From: Nemania diffusa
Lineage: Eukaryota > Ascomycota > Sordariomycetes > Xylariales > Xylariaceae
Assembly (NCBI GenBank): GCA_038501195.1
Contig: JBBPUQ010000006.1
Span: 3,162,001 to 3,226,000, forward strand
DNA: 64,000 nt
Direction: 5' to 3'
The notes below the pieces were generated by a model. The model had not been told where the DNA came from. It was given only the letters and a program-made list of their open reading frames with translations, and searched no databases. A program made the position numbers and the translations under genes. Shown piece by piece: positions 44,658 to 56,747 of the stretch (its first letter is position 1; each line of letters opens with the position of its first letter).

Positions 44658-45491
44658 ATGGAGCCTCCTCGGCTCATATCTATGGAGGTTTCTAGGAACA
44701 GTAGATGCGACTGTTACTATCGCATCCTCACCAACCGAAGCGTCAGATATATCACCATCAAGGCCGGCGCCCTTAACGCTGAGGCGTTGGACGACATGCC
44801 CCTTGATTTCCAAAGTATTCTCCCTCCTCTCCCCTACGACGAATACACGTGGAATTCAGCGTGTATCACTCGTGATCACTCGTCCGGTCAACTGGAAGCG
44901 ACATTATCGTTAGCCGAGTTACCTGGGGTGGAAACGATATGGCATCCACATATAATCGACTCTCTTGATATCGAACGCACCAAACGCTTGACTCTGTTAG
45001 CTCAAGAATGCAAATACAAAACCGAATCCTCTCCAAAAAGAGCGGTTGCTAAGATGGCGCGCTTCTTCTGGGAGGTCCAATACATGGAGGCCGAGACTCG
45101 TATGTACCAGGCCCTTGAGGGCCAAGGCATCGCTCCCGAATTCATTGGACATGTCCATGAGGCCGGCAGGATCATCGGATTCCTCTTGGAGAAAGTCGTG
45201 GACGGGCGGAATGCCGAGTCACCCGATCTGGAGATCTGTAAGGCGGCTTTACGCCGTTTTCACGCGCTGGGATTCGTGCACGGGGACTGCAACAAGTACA
45301 ACTTTATTATACGCCCGGACGGCCGGGCTGTTCTTATTGATTTCGACCACTCCAAGCCTTGCACCGACCCCGCCCTGATGGAGGCGGAGATCGCGAGCTT
45401 GGAGGAGCAGTTGGCTGAGATGACAGGTCGCGGTGGTGGATTCATGGCTTTCGGAGAGGGAGACAGCGACGGAGAGGAACCCGATATATAA
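44658..45491 (+). CDS. Small fungal protein-kinase-like / APH-type kinase
   Basis: A single exon of 277 residues. The C-terminal half has the catalytic core of small kinase-like folds: FVHGDCNKYNFII with Asp210, and LIDFDHS with Asp228 as metal ligand. A Lys-bearing upstream strand (FLLEKVVDG) is also present. The classical glycine loop is not evident, and the first ~120 residues are unlike known domains. The tail is acidic (GEGDSDGEEPDI). Many ascomycetes carry lineage-expanded families of this sort, related to aminoglycoside phosphotransferase or lipopolysaccharide-kinase folds; their substrates are mostly unknown. Confidence 0.75.
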   Translation: MEPPRLISMEVSRNSRCDCYYRILTNRSVRYITIKAGALNAEALDDMPLDFQSILPPLPYDEYTWNSACITRDHSSGQLEATLSLAELPGVETIWHPHIIDSLDIERTKRLTLLAQECKYKTESSPKRAVAKMARFFWEVQYMEAETRMYQALEGQGIAPEFIGHVHEAGRIIGFLLEKVVDGRNAESPDLEICKAALRRFHALGFVHGDCNKYNFIIRPDGRAVLIDFDHSKPCTDPALMEAEIASLEEQLAEMTGRGGGFMAFGEGDSDGEEPDI

Positions 45492-47037
45492 GTAGTAGTA
45501 CAAATTATAATCTAGTCACTAGAGCCAGGTCCCACTGCGCCATAAAGTCTAGGTAAGATTTCTTCACTGCCTTGTGATGTGTGCCCCGATAAGTCCTATA
45601 GAGGTAGGTGCATCATGGTTGTGATATTAGTGTGCTCAGCGTGGGCGTCCTGACTGTACACTTTCTTTTAGCGGGCGAGCCGCTTCTCAAACGCTGTAGC
45701 GATCACTATGGGGACCGTCGCACCGCGGACGCGCTAATGGCTCGTTGACAACAGGATCTTCCACTGTCACATCAAGGGGCTCCGTCACCCGCATCAATCG
45801 CCGCCATCGCTACACTACCTATTAGCACTCCTTATTAGCTGCTAGGGGATTCATATTAGAGATCGCTTGCTAGCAATCTTGTGGATTTAATATAGGTAAA
45901 CAGCGAAGTTATAATAAAAAACAGAAGGACTTTTCTGGCCTGATTTTTTATCAAACACGTAGAACTAGAAACGTACAACTCTCGGCCTTAGAATAAAACC
46001 TGGCCATGTTATTATTATTATTAAAGTGACGCCTTGACTTAGGTAGGAGCGGTGCTGAACCCTGCCATACTTATATGTCAAGCGCCTGCCAATCTTCAGT
46101 AATTACATGATGTATCTAGGCTGGACTATTCAGTACTTGAATACAGCACCGAGGCCTCTACATACCTAGGATCTTCAAGACCTTCAAGCTTGTCCTTCAA
46201 CCAAGGTCTTCAATCAAGACCTTCAAAACTCAAAAAAAAAACTTCACAATCGTAGTAAAGTTATCGTGCGACAAACTATTGAACTGCTTTTGTTTTGATA
46301 GGAATCCCACCTCATTTTCTTTTTTTTTTTATAAGTCTTTTGCTACTACACAGTAGATGCAGTTGGCAGAGCTAGCGCAACAGCTGCATGCACTTTAACA
46401 TTGATTTATCGATACCATACCTACCTCAGGTAGGTACCTCTGTACCGCGCTAAGAAACACGCCCTTGCCCGCGACGTCGTGCCGCTAGTAGCTGATCTAG
46501 AGAACACCCCTTCAACTACAGAATACCTACTTCCATCTTTGAATAAGTTGTCACACTGCTGTGTGCAGCTATCTGCGGACCTCCACCGCCATTAGATGGG
46601 ACAAAAATAAGCTCTGGGGTTTGTTGCTTTTATGCCCCTTTCACCCTTCAGCAGATCCGCTTTTGTTCTGGAGGTACGTTGCCGGGCCAAAAAGAGCACT
46701 ACACACCTTAGAGTTCGCATCTGCAGCGAATTCTAGCCGTCCCTCGTTGGAAACCTGAAGCTGACATTTCTTCTACCATAGACTTCAATCTCAGATCCGA
46801 TCCTGTCCCTGCGCATTTGCTATAATCATTCACCCAAGGCTGTGATCTGAACAAGCCGGACCCGTCGGTTCCCACCGTCCATCGCTTTGCCTTCGCGCTC
46901 GTTACCATCGAATCTTGCCCACAGGCAGTATAATAACAACAAGCGACAATTCGCCATTACAGCCCAACCATACTGAGCCCTCTGGTTCCTTTTTTTCTCG
47001 CCTCGTCGACCGAGCGGCATGCCCATATGGAGCCATT
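45492..47037. other. Intergenic and SEN1 upstream region
   Basis: No credible gene. There are poly(A) and poly(T) runs at about 46230-46241 and 46320-46331 and a TACCTACC/GGTAGGTACC cluster at 46418-46438. The last ~300 bp, C/T-rich in places, should hold the promoter and leader of SEN1. Confidence 0.45.
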
Positions 47038-50000
47038 ATGGCAGGTGTACATAACGTCCTAGATGCAGGCTTTGCGAAGCTGCGAGATGTGCCGCCAAAT
47101 CTCCATCTCTTCTGCCCAAGAATTTCGGTTGACGATGATGAAATCTACGAAGATCCCGATGCCGTTTCTAGCATTACCCCCAACGAGAAGGAGCAGAGGA
47201 TTGAAGAGGGCCAGGCGAGACTAGATCTGATGTATAATTGCTCATTGATACTGGGTCTCTCTAGAGAAGCTGCCGGTCCTCATCGTCCTGATTTTGATTC
47301 CCGGTGCGACGCGTTCCTTACAACATGCGCGAGTTGTGTGCGTAACTGGCACAAAGGTCGCGGGGCCTTTCTCAAAGACATCACTCCGTAAGCCCCCGCT
47401 ACCCGGGTGCCTCTGTAACATGCTAACTGAATACTAAGGATCTACGAAGACTCCGTAGTAGAGGAGATGAGGGACCGTCTGAACCAGTTCGATTTCGATC
47501 GTATCACCCAAGGTCTAGACGCTGCCGAAAAATTCATACTCGCACGCGACAGTATTGTTACTCAAAGCACTTTCATTAAAGAAGGGCAAGCCGACCTCCT
47601 AGTCTCCATTTACGAGTCCCTGTGTTGTATAGCATACCTAAGCACCCCGGGAAACCGTAGACACTTTAATTTTGTCTTCACGACGATTCAGCAGCGAAAG
47701 CCATTGAAGCTGTCCGAGGTTCTCCCTACTACGACTATTTTCCTCTTTGATGAGGATCAGACCCGCAGGGATTTCGCGGTCCAAACATTTGAACGAAAGC
47801 CATTAGTCACTAAGTCGGATTTTGACTGGGCCATAAATGACAGTCTCTCAGATGCCATTCTTAAGGCTAACAGCAAAAATACTGATGATGGCACTCTTCA
47901 GCGCATCTGGCAAGGCTTCCTATACATCCTCGATGTTCTCGAGGAGCATGTCGTCATGGAATGTTTGCGGGGTATGACTGTGCAGCCAAGTATTTATGAG
48001 TTGATGATATCGCAAATGCCGCAACTCCAATCTGCCCCTGTTTTAAAGGCTGTTCTTAAGGCGTTCTGCGGTCTTATACGCAAGTCCCCAAAAGCCTTTT
48101 GGGATGCATACAGTCAATGGTCGCCGCCTGCTATTCTCGAACAGATTATCAGAAGCCCCGCCTTTCGGCCACTACTCTCGCAGTCTGGCGAGCACGACAT
48201 GACTCCTGACGGACCTGCCGCTATTTCATGGGTAAAACCTCTAATTGATTCTATTTCTCCAAACCAGAAGACAGATGTTTGTGACAAGTTGGTTCACCAT
48301 CTTCTCGGCGACTTTGCTAATGATACAAGAATGCCGCCTGAAGCTAAATTTGCATGTTATCATGGCGCCACGGAAGCCCTTTCGTCGTCGTTGGCGGGGT
48401 TTGTGTCGCCTAAGTATAGGTTGCATGCGGGTTCGTCCACGATCCACACGAATGCGCTTCTTAACCTCACACTGAAGTATAAGGATATTATCGTTCAACT
48501 TGCAGAACTTCCCGCCTCTGATCCACAGAAGGCTGCGATGTCTAAAGCAGCACTGGATGTGATTGGGTCCGCTTTAGCACTCGATTCACGGATTACAGTA
48601 GAGGAGTGTAATGCCCTGCAGGAAAATGAAAGTCACGTCCAGAGGGAGGTGAAACGGAACTCGGCTGGTCTATGGGAGGCATTCCTAGAGATTCTTCAGC
48701 CAGGCGCCTATGAGCTTGCTAAGGCGATGTTACTGGCCTTCACACCGTTGGTAACTGTGGAGATGTTCCGTCCTTTAAAAAATACAAAGTTGTCTCAGAT
48801 TAAGGGTGACTTCAACTTCGAATTCCAGAAAACCGCAGAGGTTATCGGACGCGTAATGGATCGCATGGGAGACTTTAACCAGACTGCCATAGGACAGCTC
48901 TGCCTAGAACCTACAACCATTTATCCCATCATTGCAGCAATCGTACATGGCGAAGAGACTGTCAACCAGGCCGGCGCATCCTTCATCAAAGCGATCACCG
49001 GTGAAGATCGACGTTCAGATGCGGTCCTAAAGCTTCTTGGAATGCACCTAGTTCCAGTGCTATCGGCGTATACCAGAGTCGTTAATGACATTACATTAAA
49101 AAAGTCGCTCTGGTCTCCGCAAAGCAACATACTTCGCTATTCTGGAGAGATTCTTGATAGTCTTTGCAATCCAACCTCAGGCATATTAAGGTCCAGGGAC
49201 TTGACAATAGCCGAACAAGATGTGCTAGGCAAGTGGTGGAGCTCTCAATGGGTATTCCTAGAGAATGCCTTGTTCCAGACAGATGCTTGGAGCCGGAAAA
49301 TAGACATGGAAACAATGAAGAATTTCTGCCGAGAAGTAATGGAACACGCCGATGCCCTTTTGGCCCAAGACGGACTCTTAGCCTCAGCACTAAGTTCTAA
49401 ATCCGTTCAGACTACCTCAACTGCTAGCGGCGATGCCTCGAGTAAATCGATGAGAGATATCTTAGAGAAGCCACGGGTTCATTGTATGGGCCTCTGTAAG
49501 ATGCTTCGGCTCAAAGATTATTATCTTGTTAGCGTTATCGTTAATGTCTTGGGAAAACTCCTTAAGCGTCTTCGTGAATTCGGTATGGAAGTGCCTGGGG
49601 CACCATTGGCGTATATCAAAGATACCTGTATAAGAACCGAAAATAATCGTTACAAAACGATGACAAATATGAACGAGAGACAGCGTGCCGAATTGATTAA
49701 AGCGCTCGGCGAAGAAGATGCTAAAGATGATATCGAAATACTCTCAGTCAGAAAAGTCGAGGGGCCTAAAAAGCAATCTAAGCTTGATGTATGGTCTAAG
49801 ACGAGTAGCGAGGATTCAGGCACTCCGTTAGCAGCGAAACCAGCTACGACATCAAGCAAGGATGATATGCGCGAGTTGTTGAAGGCGTCATCCTCTGACA
49901 AGAACCGCTCTGTTCTTGAACAGATGAGGGCTCGGCAACCTGTCCCAAAACACCTTCCCAAGGCCCCTGCTGTTGTTTCTATACCGTCAATCAGAGAAAA

Positions 50001-53000
50001 ACGAGCTAAGGAGGCTGAAGAAAGGCGCAGGCGCGATGCAGAGGCTATTGCTAGAGCCAAAGCCCTGCGGGCTCCGAAACAAACTGTAGCTGGTGAAGGG
50101 TCTGGTCTCCAGGGGCTTTCAGGTATTCATGGCAAAGAACATGCTCCAGCTCAGAAGAGTGAGATTATGGTAAACTCGTCATCTGAAGATGAGGATGATT
50201 CCGACGACGATGCCGATTTTCTAAAGCGCACGGGAACTACACGTAAGGATAACGACGATGCACAGAGTCGTATACAGGCAATGAAGCTGAACCCCCGGGG
50301 TCCGGTAAAGAAGATGAAATTACAGCGATCTGCAAAAGATATGCGAGCTCGGCTTATTCCTCCTATGGATGTGCTACACCAAGCTATCCTCGAGTGGAAT
50401 ATCTTCCATGAAGGAAGCGATCCTCCCAATGGCATAACATGTTCTCGGGTAGCAGATTCATATAACGACCCGCAACAGTACAAGCAAACATTTCTTCCGT
50501 TACTTATCAATGAAGCATGGCGATCATTTGTAACCGCCAAAGACGAGTCAACTTCGAAGCCGTTTGAAGCTAAAGTCATTAATCGCATGAGCGTGGACAA
50601 ATTTATCGAAGTGAGCACCGCCATGCCTATTGAAAATAATAAGGACAGGTTCCTTTCAGAAGGGGATATTGTTCTATTTTCACATGCACCTAATCCACTA
50701 GAAGCGAAAGATGAGGTGCATTGTCTTGCTCGAATCTGGCGGATTCAATTCAGAAACGGCAGTCTTGAAGTTCAATATCGCCTGAGTAGCCGTGCTGGGC
50801 CCATGCTCTCGACTCTAATGCCCCAGGCCGAATTCTACGCAATCAAGATTACTAATATGACAACGATTGAGCGCGAGTACGCCTCTCTGGAAAGCTTGCA
50901 GTACTATGATTTAGCACCTGAGATTCTGGAGGCCAAACCGTCGCCAATGCTCTCTTTTAGCGAGGAGGCTGTGGAGAAAACCATGAAGAACTATCACCTG
51001 AACGCGGGCCAGGCTAAAGCCATTTTACATTCTAAAGAGAATGATGCATTTACGCTTGTTCAAGGGTACGTGCTCTCGCCCCAGAGTTTCTGATCTTAGC
51101 TAACATGATATAGACCCCCTGGAACTGGCAAGACGAAGACTATCGTCGCCATGGTTGGTGCACTATTAGCTGGAAGCCAATCTGTTCCTCCGATGGGTAC
51201 TGCCATCAAGCGACCCGATGGTCTAGCTTCCACAACCAATAAGGGAGTCGCTAAAAAGCTTCTAGTGTGCGCACCCAGTAACGCGGCTGTTGATGAGTTG
51301 GTTCTACGTCTGAAAGCGGGAGTGAAGTCCATGAACGGAACCTTCCACAAGATCAATGTTATCCGACTTGGCCGCAGTGATGCTATAAATGCTGCGGTCC
51401 GAGATGTTACTTTGGATGAGTTAGTTAAGGCTCGTGTCGAAGGAACTGAAAAGGACAAAAATGGACCTAGTTCAAGAGAATTGATGCACCAAGAGGCTGG
51501 CCAAATCAAGAAAGAGCTGGCTGAGCTTCGTCCTCAGCTAGAGTCAGCTAGAGAAAGGGGAGATCGTCCCGAAGCTAACAGGTTACAACGGAAGTTTGAC
51601 GAATATAAGCGGCGCCAGGCTCAAATTGGCGCAAAGATTGACGCTGACAAAGACAGTGGGAACACTGCTGCCCGAGAAAGCGAAATTCGTCGTCGGCAAA
51701 TTCAACAGGAGATCCTCGACTCGGCTCAAGTGCTATGTGCGACTCTGAGTGGTAGTGGCCACGAGATGTTCAAGAACTTGGCTGTTGAGTTTGAAACAGT
51801 CATTATCGACGAGGCAGCGCAGTGCGTTGAGCTCAGTGCGCTAATTCCATTGAAATATGGATGTTCAAAATGTATTCTGGTTGGAGATCCAAAACAACTG
51901 CCTCCTACGGTACTTTCACAATCCGCCGCTCGTTATGGTTATGACCAGAGTCTTTTTGTTCGGATGCAACGAAACTTCCCCGGTGATGTTCATCTACTTG
52001 ATACTCAATATCGTATGCACCCCGAGATCAGCTTATTCCCAAGTTGCGAATTCTACGAGCAGCGGCTAGTAGATGGTAGCGATATGGCCAAGCTCCGCCA
52101 ACAGCCATGGCATCAAAGTGAGCTCCTCGGTCCCTATCGCTTCTTCGATGTCAAGGGTAGCCAGGAGAAAGGACAGCGCGGGAAGTCGCTAGTCAACTCG
52201 GAGGAACTGAAAGTTGCAATGCAGCTCTATGAAAGATTCACCCTTGATTACCCACAGGTGGATCTTAAGGGCAAGATTGGTATCATTACCCCGTACAAGG
52301 CACAGCTCTACGCACTGCGCGAGAATTTCACGCGCCGATACGGAGAGAAAATTACCGAGTATATTGAGTTCAACACGACAGACGCGTTTCAGGGCCGAGA
52401 ATGCGAGATTATCATATTTTCTTGCGTTCGGGCTAGTCCCACCGGTGGTATTGGTTTCATGACTGACATTCGACGTATGAATGTCGGTCTAACACGTGCA
52501 AAGTCATCGCTTTGGATCTTGGGTGATTCTCGAGCTCTCGTACAAGGCGAGTTCTGGAACAAGCTGATAGAGGATTCCAAAGCTAGAAAGCGCTACAGCG
52601 CAGGAGATGTTCTAGGTATGTTGAGAAGGCCAGGAGCTAGATTACCTCCAAATGCTAGCCTCCCAGCTCCGCGACCTACACCTCTACCACAAAATTCGAA
52701 TGTTCTTGGCGTCATGGTTGATCCGAACAATGGTGCATCCCCTTGGTCATCTAGCAGGCATGACGTCGAGGATGTGATAATGGAAGACGCCCCTGTCATA
52801 AAGCCAGCAATTCCCAACAAATTTAAAACGCCTCAATTACCTGAGACATACACACTGATCGAACGGAATCGCGGTATAAACCCCACGCCTTCAGGCTTCG
52901 CCGGCCTCAATGAACGTGGTGAACCAGTTGCTGCTCCAAGATCGACATCAGAACGTCCCATTATCCACGAGTCTGGCATCAAGCGACAGAGAGAAGATCC

Positions 53001-53383
53001 CGACGTAGGGAAATTAGCTAAGAGGGTAAGCTAAGGATGTGCTAATCACTTATAAAATATACTAAATTAAAAATCTTCAGGTGGCCAAGGAGACAGTTAG
53101 CAAGGTGCCCCCAACCGGTCCTCGTGCGATGCCACGGCCGCAGGACCCAACAGCCATGGCCGTTCTCGGAATACCATCCAATTCCTCCTCGACTAATGGC
53201 AAGGCGCCTTCAGCGCCGCGAAATGTACCCAAGGTTTGTAGCTACTTTCACGTAGGGTATACCTAGGCTAACAATAATTACAAGGGCCCATCAAATTCTC
53301 GAGCGGCTAACCCTCTGTTACCGCCCAAAAGGAAGACGCCTGCCGACCCTTTCATCAGGCGAAAGCCCAATAAGCCTCGTTGA
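47038..53383 (+). CDS. SEN1: Sen1-type superfamily 1 RNA/DNA helicase
   Basis: Five exons (47038-47387, 47439-51065, 51114-53025, 53081-53233, 53285-53383) with introns of 48-55 bp give 2046 residues. The N-terminal ~1000 residues are the helical Sen1 N-domain. A charged linker (~1000-1110) precedes the helicase. Its motifs are GPPGTGKT at 1326-1333 (spanning intron 2), DEAA at 1558, GDPKQLPPTV, QYRMHPEI, DAFQGRECEIII and GLTRAKSSLWILGD. The last two exons give a basic Pro-rich tail (PPKRKTP, RRKPNKPR), likely a nuclear localisation signal. Sen1 unwinds RNA-DNA hybrids and releases RNA polymerase II at short non-coding genes in yeast, with added roles in R-loop removal and genome stability. 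The ATG at 47038 is the first in frame; the open frame further upstream lacks ATG. Confidence 0.95.
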
Positions 53384-54602
53384 AATCTCTATCTTGCGTT
53401 TTTCTCCTATAGATATAGATGACCACAAATGTCATATGGGGATAGCATTGCATTGCTACGGCGTTCAAGGGAGGGATAAAAATAAGTGTACAAGGTAAAC
53501 TTAGGTGGTTACGCGTGTTTCCACGTGGCTTGCATCTAGACCTGCGGCGTTCCGCTATTGTAGTTAGATTTCGATACCTGACCGATGTTGCACCAGACTA
53601 GGAAACACATAGGTAGAGAGAGACGTGTGTATTCGTATACTAAAGCACGAGCTAGCCATTTCTAGGGAATATTCTGGTGGCATAGTGAAAAGCAGCCACC
53701 GGGGTAAGTTGACTTGTTCTATTAGAGGCATCATAAACTATATCAAAGTGAAAGAATAAGCTCCGCCTGGATATGCTAACAGCCCGTCTGGGAATTACCG
53801 TCGAAGATCATATTCTACTCGAACCTACCTTAAATCTAGCCAACCTCTATCCGAAATGCCTACTTATTTACTTAAGTTTTCCACTTTATTTATTCATGCC
53901 CTCCTATTTCAGCTTCACGCCAGCTAAACTTCATTCTTTATTTCCCTATTGTTAGTCTTCATTTTGTAAAACCACTATCATTTAATCCCAAGTCTGCTTC
54001 TTCGCATTTAATTTTCAAGTATTTTAAATCTCCACATTTCTCATTTACTATCCATCCTACTCTCTAGCTTCGTGCTCGTCTAAGACCGCTCTCGGCAAGT
54101 TTAAGTGTTGTCGCAGATAGTTTCTAGACGAGTCACCGCATCGAGTTGAATTCATAATCAATATTCAAGGCCTAGGAGAACGAACATTATCCATATGTTC
54201 TATGCTAGTTGGCGAAAACTTTGTCAACTACATAGATCGATCCGCTATCGCCGATGTCTGCTCACGCCCTGGCCTAGAAGCCCATCATCTAGAACGCAGT
54301 GCCCATCATTATCATACACCATCACATAGGTATAACTATTAAGAAATGTTATCATGCTTATGGCTACCCGTTTCCCCTTACTACTCGCAAGACCTTCGTT
54401 CATGATAACTCAGAAGCATTAGTGTTTGTGTTAATGAAAGGATAGGGTTCAACATATGCGATAATGGGGCTGTCGAATACACCCATAATAGACTCGAAAT
54501 AAGATAACACAGCAAGAGAAAAAGTACAAGACGTGTTCCGCATCAACGGCCACACTTCACCATGGTTCATTCTCCGTTCAGCTCGCAGGCCACCCGGATT
54601 TT
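53384..54602. other. Convergent intergenic region
   Basis: Lies between SEN1 (plus) and the large hypothetical gene (minus). Only frames up to about 70 codons occur. No repeats of note. Confidence 0.45.
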
Positions 54603-56747
54603 TCATCCCGAGTGCCAACTCGACGACCGCCGCCCCGAACGCGACCCCCCACTCTGCAGGCTCCGCGACCGCCGCCTCGTCTCGAGCGGATCAAGACTCC
54701 CCTCCGACGGCCGCGAGCGGAACGACGCCTCGGCCGAGCGCGACCGCCGCCGGTGATGGTGGTGGTGGTGCTCGCGCCGGTACTGCGACGAGGCCGCGGG
54801 CGTGGGGAAGGCGTGGTGGTCGTCGTGGTGGTCGCGCGTCTGCGTCAGCCCGAGCTCGAGCCCCGCGAGCGCAAGAATCCGCTGCTGCTCGCGCAGCACG
54901 CCGTTGAGGTCCCGCAGCAGCGCCGGCACGGCGCGCGCCCAGGCGTCGCGGCCCCGCTCGAGACGCCGCAGCCGCCGCTCCCGCTCGTACACGCGCTGCT
55001 CGCGCAGGGCCTCGTAGCGCCGGACCAGCTCGTCGCGCGGCAGGTGCTCGAGCGTCGAGCGGCGCTCTGCGAGCGCGCGGGCGATGTAGCGGGCCTCGCG
55101 CTCCCGGCGCTGGGGCGCCTTCTGTGGCGGTGCGTCGTGGGAGGCGTCGTGAGAGGGGGTGGATTTCGACCATTTTCTTGGGGGCAGGTCTGAGGAGGAG
55201 GAGGAGATGGAGGAGAAGAGGGAGGCGGAGCTGTTGTCTTCTGACTCGTCGTGGTCGTCGTGGTCGATCATGGTGTTCGTGAGAGTTGATCCGAATGCCT
55301 GTAAAGCGGGCTCCTTCCCCTTCCCCTTACCTTCGTCCTCCATCTGCGCCCTCTTGTTCTCCACGTCTCGCTGTTTCTTCTCACGTACCTTCTCCTTTCT
55401 GCTATGGGATCGCTCCACGACGGGAAGAAATGGAGGCGGCGGCCCTACTAGGGATGTCCGGGCAGCAGTCGGGTTGACGACCCCTTGCCCTAGCGGCGGC
55501 TGGGGGAAGTTGAGGTCTAGAGGCGACTCGATGTCGGAGTTGGCTGAGCGAACTATGATGGGCACCGAGTGAAACGCAATGGCAGTCTGCGCCTTGAGTA
55601 TTTGCGGGGACGAGTTCGTGGTCTCGATGCTCGCGGCGAAGGAGCCGCGTGGTGCTCTTCCGCTGCTCAGGCCACCAAGGTGGCCGTTGCCGTTGCCGTA
55701 GGCTTCGTCGATGCTCACGATGGATCCCCGCCCGGGATTAAAGATTTGCTGCGTCTTTTCGGGTGACACTGGCTCTAATGTTTTCCCTCGTTTGCTCGAC
55801 GTTCGCTGCGGCAACGTTAACGTGATGACGGGCTTTTCTATGACGCGGACAATGCTAGATCTCCGTACATCGGTGGCTCTCGTAGGAGCCTTGCCGGACG
55901 AATGTTGCCTGCTCGGCCCTAGCGCATTCATCTCAGTTGTCTTCGGGATGGAATCACGTTGTCTTTCACTCTTTTGCGGCGTTGCGGTAGGTTCCGAAGA
56001 TTGAGGGGCAGGGGGCGCATCCCCAGCCGACCTAACCTTAACAAGGTCCCTTTCTTTTCGGGGGATATAGCGTTGTTCTCGGCTGGGTACCAGAGAGACT
56101 GAATGGGGTCTTGCTCTCATCGCACGGCCGGGTATCACGATGCTTTGGCCGGGCCGTTCTGACGCAGTTGACAGAACCGAGCTAGCCGACATCGACTCAC
56201 GACGCTCCTCGAGAACGGGATTAAGCACCGTGACAGGGCGATTAGGCGGCGCGTTTTTCCACATGCCAAACCTCGAGTTAACTTCGCGGTGGAACGCTGC
56301 TTCTACCGAGTCATAGATTGGATATTGGGAGTTCGGGAGCGGCGCCAGATGCGAGTGTTCCGTCGGGATGGAAATGGCGATATAACGATGCCCGTCAGTG
56401 GTCCTCGAAGAAACCGCCGAGTCGGGTAGCATGGTCAGGGGCGGGCGATGTTTTCGGGTTTTGCTGCTGCGACGTCGAAATACCTTCGTTTTGAACTTAT
56501 CCCATTTATCCTCCTCGGAGCTAGTGCTGAAGTTGTCGGGAATAGACATGAAGTTATTCGGAGGAGGGGGCGTCCTTTTGAAGAATTGGATGAGGTCCCG
56601 GAGCCCAGCGTTTGGCGTCCCATTCTCGCTAACATTCCCAATCTCTTCAATTCCAGGGACAGTACGGGGAGAGTAGGTACCATTTTGTTGTGCCTGCGAG
56701 ACGCCGCCGCCCCCTCCTAGCTTGCCTTCCGATCGTGTGTCAAACAT
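54603..56747 (-). CDS. Large disordered protein, function unknown
   Basis: At least 714 residues from the first in-frame ATG (56747). The frame stays open upstream to about 56850, where CTATTTTAG could be an intron acceptor, so one or more 5' exons may be missing. I could not find a matching first exon with confidence. The protein is rich in Ser, Pro and Arg with short conserved-looking islands: RDLIQFFKR, VFRRRSSKTRKHRP, and a segment on ordered residues (RYIAISIPTEHSHLAPLPNS...FHREVNSRFGMWKN). Near the C-terminus, a ~120-residue Arg/Glu-rich helix (RREREARYIARALAERRS...) looks like a coiled coil, followed by a His6 run and Arg-Ser repeats. The 3' third is strongly G+C-rich. No known domain is recognised. 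Confidence 0.7.
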   Translation of the reverse strand: MFDTRSEGKLGGGGGVSQAQQNGTYSPRTVPGIEEIGNVSENGTPNAGLRDLIQFFKRTPPPPNNFMSIPDNFSTSSEEDKWDKFKTKVFRRRSSKTRKHRPPLTMLPDSAVSSRTTDGHRYIAISIPTEHSHLAPLPNSQYPIYDSVEAAFHREVNSRFGMWKNAPPNRPVTVLNPVLEERRESMSASSVLSTASERPGQSIVIPGRAMRARPHSVSLVPSREQRYIPRKERDLVKVRSAGDAPPAPQSSEPTATPQKSERQRDSIPKTTEMNALGPSRQHSSGKAPTRATDVRRSSIVRVIEKPVITLTLPQRTSSKRGKTLEPVSPEKTQQIFNPGRGSIVSIDEAYGNGNGHLGGLSSGRAPRGSFAASIETTNSSPQILKAQTAIAFHSVPIIVRSANSDIESPLDLNFPQPPLGQGVVNPTAARTSLVGPPPPFLPVVERSHSRKEKVREKKQRDVENKRAQMEDEGKGKGKEPALQAFGSTLTNTMIDHDDHDESEDNSSASLFSSISSSSSDLPPRKWSKSTPSHDASHDAPPQKAPQRREREARYIARALAERRSTLEHLPRDELVRRYEALREQRVYERERRLRRLERGRDAWARAVPALLRDLNGVLREQQRILALAGLELGLTQTRDHHDDHHAFPTPAASSQYRREHHHHHHRRRSRSAEASFRSRPSEGSLDPLETRRRSRSLQSGGSRSGRRSSSWHSG

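Noticed and set aside
54612..55193. 193-codon plus frame opposite the large hypothetical gene
   Set aside because: An Arg/Pro-rich antisense shadow caused by high G+C content.
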